A DNA stretch of 21,261 bases, taken from CAYLNG01 sp964497855. GTDB lineage: Bacteria > Verrucomicrobiota > Kiritimatiellia > SS1-B-03-39 > UBA6053. The notes below the pieces were generated by a model. It was not told the DNA's origin, did not search any database, and was given only the letters and a program-made list of their open reading frames with translations. Location: positions 1 to 21,261 of the forward strand of contig CAZCFM010000060.1 in assembly GCA_964497855.1 (NCBI GenBank). The letters run 5' to 3'. A program made the translations under genes and the position numbers. Shown here one piece after another: positions 1-6,463 of the stretch. Within the stretch, counting starts at the first letter, position 1. Every line of letters begins with the position of its first letter.

Positions 1-170
1 TGGCTGCGGGATGGAGCTGCGCTCCATATCGTAGCTGTATCCGGCGGGATAGGTTCTGTTTCGGGGTGCGGGATCGTAGCCGTGGGCCGTGGGGCAATCG
101 CTTTCATCGCAAAGCACCCGGCACTTGCGGAGAGGAAGGAAAGCAGGACTATCAGCAGAGGGCGGCCCAT
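1..170 (-). CDS. Secreted or lipoprotein of unknown function, partial (C-terminus beyond window edge)
   Basis: The minus strand is open from an ATG at 168-170 to the window edge, giving 56 codons. The N-terminus (MGRPLLIVLLSFLSASAGCF) is a clear signal sequence: one Arg, a hydrophobic core, then SASAGC, which could be a weak lipobox with Cys19 lipidated, or a type I cleavage region. What follows is rich in Pro and Thr and repeats PTATI/DTATI, typical of a flexible linker after an export signal. An AGGG lies 7 bases before the ATG, a reasonable Shine-Dalgarno. It starts about 70 bases after the stop of the glycoside hydrolase gene, on the same strand, so it may be the last visible member of that operon. 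The family cannot be told from this fragment. The distal part also contains palindromic DNA, so the reading frame is less certain there. Confidence 0.55.
   Translation of the reverse strand, partial: MGRPLLIVLLSFLSASAGCFAMKAIAPRPTATIPHPETEPIPPDTATIWSAAPSRS
11..27. repeat. Short perfect inverted repeat
   Basis: ATGGAGC (11-17) and GCTCCAT (21-27) form a 7-bp perfect stem with a TGC loop. Nearby, TGCGGGAT occurs at 5-12 and again at 67-74, and ATCGTAGC at 28-35 and 73-80. The mix of short direct and inverted repeats suggests a dispersed palindromic element or a repetitive coding tail. Confidence 0.35.
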
Positions 171-238
171 GTTGTGACCCTATGGAAGCTTCACTTGAAT
201 CACAAGCCTGATTGTGGGGGTTTTCTGGGGCGGATTCG

Positions 239-1558
239 TCAGGACTGAGCGCGAAGGGCTTCGGCTTGTGGATTCAGGTCCGCCAGCAAAGAGACATTAA
301 AATCGATGGGGTCATCCTGTTCGTCCACCAGGCCGTAGCCCTGCCAGGGAATTTCCGCATCGGGATGAGGGTTTTGAATCCAGCGGTACCAGGTGTAGCC
401 GAGGACGGCGGGATGGGCGAAGGCCTCCAACAGGGCCCGGCGTCCTTTTTTCGCGGCGCGGACACGGGGCGGCATGGATTCGTCGACAAACCCGGCGTCT
501 TCTTCGACAATGCGCGTGTGGTAATCGGATGCCCAGGAATACTCGCCGATAAAAAGGGGTTTTTGCATGTGTGTGAAATAGGCGTCCATGCGTTCGGCCT
601 GATTGTCCCGATAATTGTTGGCGGAGACGATGTCGATCCAGGGGCTGCGTCGGACGGCTTCCGCGATGGCGGGACCGGGAGGGGCTCCGAAGCGGCAGCC
701 GAGAATCAGATGGTTCGGGTCGGCGTGTCGGATGGCCTCCCCGCACACTTGAAAATACTCAAGGGCAAAGAGGGTGGAAAAGTCATTTTGATCGCGGTTG
801 TACGCGGGATTGTTCAGCACCAGACCGGCTGCGCTTTGGCTTTGCAGGGATGCGGGAGAATCACAGGAGATTTTCCAGGACGTGGAAAGGGATTCCAGGC
901 TTCCATAGCGTTCGAGAATCCAGCGCCAGGCGACGTGCTGGATCGGCCGTTCGGGGGGGAGGGCCAGGCAGAATTGCAGGAGGGTGGGGTTACCCTTGCC
1001 GGAATTCTGCTCGTTGGAGGCGCCCCATATTTGATCCGTCTGAGGCTGTCCCCAGCTCAATTCATTGTCGGTAAAGTAGCCCACGAGGGATCTGCACTCG
1101 CGCCAGGGAGCGCAGTACCGTTCGGCGGCGGCCATTGCGCCGTGACGAAAAACAGGATCAAAGACATCGCTGAGGTGGATCCCGGGGCCTTTCAAGGTTG
1201 CTTCCGGGACTTCTTTACGGAAATCGAGGATTTCGGTCCAGGGCAGGCCCTGGTCAAAAAACTCCTCGGTGGTCCAGGAGCCCAGGCAGTTGAAGCCCCA
1301 GTCCTGAAGTCGTTTGAGCACGGCATGGACAAAGGGTGCGGGATTTAGAGGATAGTTGTAGCGACGGTCCACGCTGTCGGCGTAGGGGCCCGGTTTGGCG
1401 AAGCGGCCGCCGGCGCGGCCTGCGCGGTTTACACCGGCGACGGCGCGGGCGTAGTAGGGTTGGTCCTGCGGGTCGAGCATCCACCAGCGATTGTGTGCGT
1501 CGAGTGCCGCGCGATGGAAGCCGGGAGTGCCAAGGATTCGTTGCCAATGCGTCGTCAT
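239..1558 (-). CDS. Clan GH-A glycoside hydrolase, GH50 (beta-agarase)-like, probably cytoplasmic
   Basis: The 439-residue protein has the layout of a (beta/alpha)8 retaining glycosidase. It opens with a substrate-barrel strand (YARAVAGVN, about 36-44). It has YFTDNELSWG (161-170), where Glu166 is the likely acid/base, then a helix-strand block ending PNHLILGCRF (281-290), and FIGEYSW (336-342), where Glu339 is the likely nucleophile. The last strand is GYTWYRW (387-393). The DNE and GE(F/Y) pairing and the NPNHL-type segment are what GH50 agarases and GH42-like enzymes show, so GH50-like is my best call. The substrate (agar-type galactan or another galactoside or fucoside) is not decided. 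There is no signal peptide, so it likely acts on imported oligosaccharides. Its ATG overlaps the stop of the upstream Gfo/Idh gene (ATGA), implying translational coupling. Confidence 0.75.
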   Translation of the reverse strand: MTTHWQRILGTPGFHRAALDAHNRWWMLDPQDQPYYARAVAGVNRAGRAGGRFAKPGPYADSVDRRYNYPLNPAPFVHAVLKRLQDWGFNCLGSWTTEEFFDQGLPWTEILDFRKEVPEATLKGPGIHLSDVFDPVFRHGAMAAAERYCAPWRECRSLVGYFTDNELSWGQPQTDQIWGASNEQNSGKGNPTLLQFCLALPPERPIQHVAWRWILERYGSLESLSTSWKISCDSPASLQSQSAAGLVLNNPAYNRDQNDFSTLFALEYFQVCGEAIRHADPNHLILGCRFGAPPGPAIAEAVRRSPWIDIVSANNYRDNQAERMDAYFTHMQKPLFIGEYSWASDYHTRIVEEDAGFVDESMPPRVRAAKKGRRALLEAFAHPAVLGYTWYRWIQNPHPDAEIPWQGYGLVDEQDDPIDFNVSLLADLNPQAEALRAQS

Positions 1559-2589
1559 ATTGGGAGGGAGGGGCGAGGAGTGAGAAGGTCGTCGGCGACG
1601 GCCTGCGTGAAGTGCATGTAGCGAAAGGCTTCTGCGAAAGAGGTGCGCCGCACGGGTTCATGCTGACGAATGGAGGCCACAAATTCCTCCTCCACGCGCC
1701 ATGCCCCGCGTTCGTGTTCCGGCACGTCGATGGGCTGAGGGGGCTCTCCGGGCCGGGAGAGTGTAAGTTCGCGTCGGACGAGATCGAGGCGCAGCGTGCC
1801 GTGACTTCCGTACAGAAGGAAGTCGTTTGGGGTGGGACATGCGCCGGTGACGGACGCGCAGCGGATGTGGTACGCGGCACCGTTTTCGAGGTCGCCAAAG
1901 ACGTCCAGATAGTCGGGAATATCCATGCGGCGCAGCGTGCCATTGGCGTCCCTGCGCTGCGGGACAACCACGCGGGCGTTTGCGCGGACGTTGCGGGCGT
2001 GTCCGGTCCAGCGGGCCATTGCCTCATAGTAAATGCCAAGGCCCATGGCATTGAGACCGCTCAGGCTGCGGTCATCCCGCCAGGTCATTGGCCGTTGAAA
2101 ATTTGCAAAGGCCCCGGAGTTGGCGAAGACATCGACCGCGATAAGATCGCCGATGCTGTTCTCTGCGAGGAGGCGTTGCAGGCAGCGATCCCAGGGAAGG
2201 GTGAAGGGACTGGGCACAATTTGGGCCACGCATTCGGGATGGGCGAGGGACGCGGCCAGCATCTGGCGGGCTTCGTCGAGATTCATGGCCATGCGGGCCT
2301 CGCAGAGCACATGTTTGCCTGCGGCCAGCGCGGCGAGGGTGATTGGCGCGTGCAGGTAGGGCCAGGTGCCGATCATAATGGCGTCGATAGCGGGGTTTTC
2401 AATGACTTCGCGCCAGGCATCGGCCACCTGCGGGATCGCAAACTCACGGGCGACGCGTTCGCTGCTTTCGCGGCTGCGGTTGCAGACCACGTCGATGCGC
2501 ACGCCGGGGATCGCTTGCAGCAGGGGAATATGTTTGGCACGGGTATTGGCACCGGCACCAATGATGCCGACGCGAAGCTGTGTATTCAT
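1555..2589 (-). CDS. Gfo/Idh/MocA-family protein with altered active site
   Basis: A 344-residue protein with an N-terminal Rossmann fold (GIIGAG at 8-13, dinucleotide-binding) and a C-terminal alpha/beta domain typical of this sugar oxidoreductase family. GKHVLCE (91-97) precedes the family signature, but the usual EKP is EAR here (97-99), so the conserved lysine is Ala98. In the second signature, usually DxGxHxxD, the matching segment MGLGIYYEAMARW (182-194) gives Gly183, Tyr187 and Ala190 in place of Asp, His and Asp. The cofactor fold is intact, so it may be a different chemistry, a sugar-binding partner, or an inactive member. It begins 1 base after the DUF4404 stop and overlaps the glycoside hydrolase start by 4 bases, implying a shared substrate pathway. 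Start chosen at the ATG before the Rossmann motif; its Shine-Dalgarno is weak. Confidence 0.85.
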   Translation of the reverse strand: MNTQLRVGIIGAGANTRAKHIPLLQAIPGVRIDVVCNRSRESSERVAREFAIPQVADAWREVIENPAIDAIMIGTWPYLHAPITLAALAAGKHVLCEARMAMNLDEARQMLAASLAHPECVAQIVPSPFTLPWDRCLQRLLAENSIGDLIAVDVFANSGAFANFQRPMTWRDDRSLSGLNAMGLGIYYEAMARWTGHARNVRANARVVVPQRRDANGTLRRMDIPDYLDVFGDLENGAAYHIRCASVTGACPTPNDFLLYGSHGTLRLDLVRRELTLSRPGEPPQPIDVPEHERGAWRVEEEFVASIRQHEPVRRTSFAEAFRYMHFTQAVADDLLTPRPSLPI

Positions 2590-2590
2590 A

Positions 2591-2917
2591 TCAAATACCG
2601 AGATCGCTCAACTGATTGCACAATTGGTTGACCACGGCGGTCAGACGGGGGTGGCTGATTTCAAAGACGTGTACTGAACGCCGCAATCCAGCCAGCGAAA
2701 GATCGACCAAGGTGTTGTCGGGGCTTTGACGGAGGGCTTCGCGGGTGCTGGCGTCGCTGAAGCCGACAATGCTTTCGGCTTGTTCCTTGTCGCTGATTTC
2801 GGCGATTTCGCGGCGGAGTTCCGCCACGATGGATTCCAACGCGATCCGGTTTTCAGGACTGAGTTGTTCCGAACATGCGAGTCGGTCTTCCAGTTTGTGC
2901 AGGGTGTCATTGATCAT
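2591..2917 (-). CDS. DUF4404 family small protein
   Basis: A 108-residue soluble protein. The N-terminal two thirds is charged and predicted helical (LEDRLACSEQLSPENRIALE, then AELRREIAEI), consistent with a coiled-coil or helical bundle. The C-terminus HVFEISHPRLTAVVNQLCNQ followed by LSDLGI is the conserved end of DUF4404 proteins (FExxHPxLT, closing GI). No molecular function is established for the family. It is the first gene of the minus-strand operon, with a GGAG Shine-Dalgarno 6 bases before the ATG and a strong promoter just upstream. No signal peptide or membrane segment is seen. Confidence 0.8.
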   Translation of the reverse strand: MINDTLHKLEDRLACSEQLSPENRIALESIVAELRREIAEISDKEQAESIVGFSDASTREALRQSPDNTLVDLSLAGLRRSVHVFEISHPRLTAVVNQLCNQLSDLGI

Positions 2918-2938
2918 AGTGTCTCCGTGATTTGATAA

Positions 2939-2967
2939 ACTATAGCAGAAATTGCGTTGTTTGTCAT
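2939..2967 (-). promoter_or_regulatory. Sigma70-type promoter for the DUF4404-Gfo/Idh-GH operon
   Basis: On the minus strand ATGACA (plus positions 2962-2967; 5 of 6 matches to TTGACA) is followed by a 17-base spacer and TATAGT (2939-2944; 5 of 6 matches to TATAAT). Transcription would begin about 15 bases before the DUF4404 start codon, leaving room for the GGAG ribosome site. This is the best promoter match I found. Confidence 0.7.
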
Positions 2968-3037
2968 GGGTTTGTTTCGTGAGGGGTGAAAAGGATGAAG
3001 GTAGAACCTTGACCCGTTTTCCGAAGGAAGATTGGCA

Positions 3038-5695
3038 TCAGAGTAAATCGAGCCAGTCATTTGATTCCAGCAGGGATTCGTCGCGTCGTTGACGGGCATG
3101 GATGTTAAAGCGAAGGCGGAGCAGGTTTGCACTGGGAATGCGGAGGGGTTCCTTCCAACCTTCTTGTACAAACGTGAAACCTTGAGCGTTCCAGGTCTGG
3201 AGTGCCAAGGTCATTTGATCCGCAGCATCGGCCAGGACCACGGCGACATCCCGGGAAGTTCTCCGAATGCGTTTGGGGTTTACAGGAGGGAGTTCCAAAC
3301 GGAAGAGACGTTCGGTGGGGACGCGAAGTTCCGGGGCCTCTTTGTCGCGAAGGAGGATGGAGCCCTCCTGGAATCGGACCAAATCCCCGATGAGAATGTC
3401 GCCGTTGCGGAAAAGAGCCCTGATCTTGCCGGGGGAGACGGCAGGCAAATCGAGATCCACATCCAACGGAAGAGAGGTCAGGCTCAGGGATTCAATGTGG
3501 GTGGGTGCTCCGGCGTACTGGCAGGCGAGAACCAGCCATCGATAATCGGAAAGGGCAGGTTTTAGATCCTTGGGGAGAGTCCATCGATGTGCGGGGGCTC
3601 CATCCACAAATAGCGTGTAATTTCGGGAAATATTGTCTCCGAGAATGCCAAACCGTCTGTTTTGAGGGGTGAGCTGACCGCCTTGAAAAGTGGAGGAGTG
3701 CCAGAACTGAAGAGGAGAGTTCCGGGGCCGTGACAGGGAGTAATACAGATTGTATTGGCCCAGAGTGAAGGAGATGGAATGGTTGTCCTGATATCCGAGC
3801 GAGGTGGACAGCGCCACGGCAACGGAATACTGAGGGGATTCGGGTCGAATGGTGAAATCCAGCAAAAAGCGTTGTGGCAGTTGTGCAAGACGCCGCCCGA
3901 TGCTTCCGTTTGTATAAAAAGTTGCCCCCTGGCCTGTGATCTCTGGTGGACGGGTTTTGCCATCGTCAGAACGTCCATGCGACCATGCCGTTGCCTCGCC
4001 GATCCGATCAAGAATGCGCTCGTTTTTTTGATGAAACGTGAGGCGGTTGACAAAGGAGCGATCCAAAGTCGAATGCTGTTTCCAGGAGGTTTGGATCTGG
4101 ATGTGTCCCGCATCCAACGAGAGCAGTTGCCCCGTGACGCTGTCCCCGTTGGATAGGTCCACTACAAGATGTGGGGCGACGTTTTCGGCTCTCATGCCAG
4201 GGACATTGAACCAGGATCCGGCGAAGTGAAGAGGGATCTGGAGTTCGGGGGTGTCGGGGGCCAGCCAGGGACTGCGAGCGTAGAGGATGCCTTTTTCCAT
4301 GCGGGGGGTAAGAAGAGTCAGTCGATCTCCATTGAGGAGACGCAATAAGCTAGTTGGAGCCGATTCCGCAGCGGGGGTAGCGTGGAAAAGCATTAAGCCA
4401 ATCCAGTCGTAGGGGGCCTCAGGCGCGGTGATCCAGTAAGGCATGCTCCCTTTCAACGTGGCGGATTCGCTCGCCTCTGGAATGAGTGTGTACATGTCGC
4501 CCGGCCAGCCGGCAAAGACGCGGATTGCCTGTGGATGCGGGCCCTCCTTCTCCGAGGGCGGGAAGTCGATTTTCTCGATTTCCGCATACGCAACGTGGCG
4601 CACATCGGTGTCGTTTTCGCTCCATTCAAGGCCGAGAGGGCCCAAGGCCTCGTCACGCAGGATGTGGATGCTTCCATCCCGAAGATGAACCCGCAGCTCT
4701 CCGGCTTCGGGGTTGGCGGCCTCGGCGGATGGAAGCCGTCCATTCCACGCCAGGATCCGCAACTGCTTTAGCACAAGGTCCGCGGTCATGTTTCCGGAGA
4801 TAAGGGTGAAGGAAAGGTTTGGATTGTTTTTTAAGCCTTGAATCCAAGGACCGCGAAGTGTTCCCAGTTGTTTTTTAGCGAAAAACACATGGATTTCCGA
4901 CGCAGGGGTGTCCACGAAAAAACTGAAATCGGCATTCGTGTGCACTCCGTTTTGTGTTTTGAAACTTTGCATTTCCATACTCCGCCGCGCATCTTCCCGG
5001 GGCCATTGCAGTCGGATGGATTCAGGCTGAATAAGAACATGCAGTTGATTCGACTGATTGCCGGCGTTGCGGTTTCCAAACAGAGAAAACTGAAAGTTGG
5101 CGTTGTTTTCGATGAGGGCGCTGTAGTGGAAATCAACTCGGAATCGATCCGGAAGGGCCACGTTCCATTGACGTCGTTTGATTCCGATATTCGATGGGAA
5201 AATCAAACGTCCACCCGCTTCACGCAGAGGAGCTTTGTTGAGATTTCCACCCCCGTCCTGATGGGTCCACTCGTCGGGTGTTCCTGGTTCTGAAAACAAC
5301 ACATCCTCCTCCCGATACAACGCAATCTCCGCAACGGCGGAGTTGCGGAGGCGGACTTCCTGTCCCCACGGAGTTGTCCACTGGAGCACATCCCCCTTCA
5401 CGGAAAACAGGGTTCCGCTCAGGTGACTGCCGTCGTGAAGGCGAAGGACTACAGAATCACCACGGGGCAGGGGGTGATGTGGACGCGTGGCAATGAGGGC
5501 GCGGACATGCCCGGAGAGGAGGGTGAGATCCTGGTCAGACCAGCGGGTGCGGAAACGAATATGGGTGTCTGTTGAGCCCAGCCATTTGCCGTGCAGTCGA
5601 TCCCCATTCACCAAATCGAGCCGATCCGTGGCCCGCAGGGTTGCGGTGGCCAGCACGAAGGATAGGGCTGCAAGGAGGAGTGTATTCAGACGCAT
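3038..5695 (-). CDS. Large secreted modular beta-rich protein with internal duplication, unknown function
   Basis: 885 residues with a signal peptide (hydrophobic 4-20, cleavage probably near RAT at 21-23). The mature protein alternates two module types. Small barrel-like modules carry an NGD/DGS turn followed by a G-x-L strand: about 25-68 (VNGDRLHGKWLG), 82-126 (LHDGSHLSGTL), 332-378 (LRDGSIHIL), 449-500 (LNGDRLTLL), 510-555 (SNGDSVTGQLL), 757-803 (RNGDILIGDL), and a degenerate one at 815-865. Two larger modules, about 142-316 and 570-740, look like jellyroll/LamG folds. Both contain W-x-H, an IG..R turn, and LP(D/Q)RF..DF (181-189, 606-613). The order small-small-large-small occurs twice. 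No catalytic motif or membrane anchor is seen. The ATG has no clear Shine-Dalgarno. A cell-surface or periplasmic binding or scaffold role is only inference. Confidence 0.85.
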   Translation of the reverse strand: MRLNTLLLAALSFVLATATLRATDRLDLVNGDRLHGKWLGSTDTHIRFRTRWSDQDLTLLSGHVRALIATRPHHPLPRGDSVVLRLHDGSHLSGTLFSVKGDVLQWTTPWGQEVRLRNSAVAEIALYREEDVLFSEPGTPDEWTHQDGGGNLNKAPLREAGGRLIFPSNIGIKRRQWNVALPDRFRVDFHYSALIENNANFQFSLFGNRNAGNQSNQLHVLIQPESIRLQWPREDARRSMEMQSFKTQNGVHTNADFSFFVDTPASEIHVFFAKKQLGTLRGPWIQGLKNNPNLSFTLISGNMTADLVLKQLRILAWNGRLPSAEAANPEAGELRVHLRDGSIHILRDEALGPLGLEWSENDTDVRHVAYAEIEKIDFPPSEKEGPHPQAIRVFAGWPGDMYTLIPEASESATLKGSMPYWITAPEAPYDWIGLMLFHATPAAESAPTSLLRLLNGDRLTLLTPRMEKGILYARSPWLAPDTPELQIPLHFAGSWFNVPGMRAENVAPHLVVDLSNGDSVTGQLLSLDAGHIQIQTSWKQHSTLDRSFVNRLTFHQKNERILDRIGEATAWSHGRSDDGKTRPPEITGQGATFYTNGSIGRRLAQLPQRFLLDFTIRPESPQYSVAVALSTSLGYQDNHSISFTLGQYNLYYSLSRPRNSPLQFWHSSTFQGGQLTPQNRRFGILGDNISRNYTLFVDGAPAHRWTLPKDLKPALSDYRWLVLACQYAGAPTHIESLSLTSLPLDVDLDLPAVSPGKIRALFRNGDILIGDLVRFQEGSILLRDKEAPELRVPTERLFRLELPPVNPKRIRRTSRDVAVVLADAADQMTLALQTWNAQGFTFVQEGWKEPLRIPSANLLRLRFNIHARQRRDESLLESNDWLDLL

Positions 5696-5790
5696 ACGAA
5701 TGGATGAGATAAGGGGGCTTCGGAAGATTCTTTACGCTGTTCGGCCTAATGCTGGCAATGGAAAAGACAGTTGGGCTTACACAGGACGAG

Positions 5791-5805
5791 TTTTGATTGT
5801 CAAAA
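5791..5805. promoter_or_regulatory. Palindrome in divergent control region, candidate operator
   Basis: TTTTGA (5791-5796) and TCAAAA (5800-5805) form a perfect 6-bp inverted repeat around TTG. It lies about 30 bases before the start of the small secreted protein gene and about 95 bases before the divergent 885-residue gene. TTGTCA inside it could be a -35 box, with a poor -10 (GATACA or TACACA) following. On the minus strand TTGCCA-18-TAAAGA (5738-5767 region) is a weak promoter candidate for the 885-residue gene. Confidence 0.3.
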
Positions 5806-5834
5806 GCGCCCGCACAGGATACACAACGGGCTTC

Positions 5835-6458
5835 ATGAAAAAATTCTGCCTTTTTCTTTGTGTTTGCCTGAACCTTTTCATCATTGCGGAAGAGAAGGTT
5901 CTGCCTTCGTATTTGGTGATTGCACCGGAGGGAATGGATGACGCCGTGGTTCAACGCGTGCAGGGCTGGATGGCCACGAACCTGTATTACGAAGTCAGGG
6001 TCCGACGTTTGCCGCAGTGGGAGGGCGTCAGTGCCGAGGAACAAGTGGCGTCGTTGGGGCCGATTCCCGAGCCGGGCATTGTCACCGTGGTCTTGAGCCC
6101 GCGTCTGGAAGAGGGCAAACATGCGGTGGTTCTGCCCGAAAAACAGCTTGGGTTCATCCATGTCGGATTGCTCGTTCCCGAGCAGAACGAAAAAACGCTG
6201 CGTCGCCTGGACCGCCAGGCCATCCGCATCGTCGGGTTCAGTCTGGGCGTGCCGCCTCAGCCGATTCCCTTTTGCGCCCTTTTTCCCTACAAGGACATGG
6301 AGCAACTCGACCAGATCGGGCGCGGTTTTTCCCCGCCGGCGATGGCTCAGTACCGCGCTGCCCTTGAAAAACGAGGGCTTCCCTTGTCGGAAGCCGCCGA
6401 AACTTTTCTTCCCAAAACCCGGGCCCCAGTGCCCGCCCCCGAACTTCCCAAGGAATAA
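5835..6458 (+). CDS. Small secreted protein resembling an archaemetzincin without its zinc site
   Basis: Start chosen at ATG 5835 because it opens a textbook signal peptide (MKKFCLFLCVCLNLFIIAEE); the frame stays open further upstream, but that stretch has no plausible start context. The 207-residue product follows archaemetzincin (AmzA) order. It has an N-terminal strand-helix (SYLVIAPEGMDDAVVQRVQG), a segment EVRVRRLP, and a central strand TVVLSPRLEEG. The region where these proteases carry HExxHxxGLxxC then reads AIRIVGFSLGVPP (129-141) and FCALFPYKDMEQLDQIGRGF (146-165). The metal ligands are replaced: Arg131, Ile132 and Phe135 stand where His, Glu and His are expected, while Gly134, Leu137-Gly138 and Cys147 persist. 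The family link is inference from pattern, not a search. It ends 5 bases before serS and probably shares its transcript. Confidence 0.75.
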   Translation: MKKFCLFLCVCLNLFIIAEEKVLPSYLVIAPEGMDDAVVQRVQGWMATNLYYEVRVRRLPQWEGVSAEEQVASLGPIPEPGIVTVVLSPRLEEGKHAVVLPEKQLGFIHVGLLVPEQNEKTLRRLDRQAIRIVGFSLGVPPQPIPFCALFPYKDMEQLDQIGRGFSPPAMAQYRAALEKRGLPLSEAAETFLPKTRAPVPAPELPKE

Positions 6459-6463
6459 CCGCC

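Noticed and set aside
2914..3171. 85-residue minus-strand frame between the DUF4404 and 885-residue genes
   Set aside because: It overlaps the end of the 885-residue gene in another frame and the operon promoter, and has no family resemblance.
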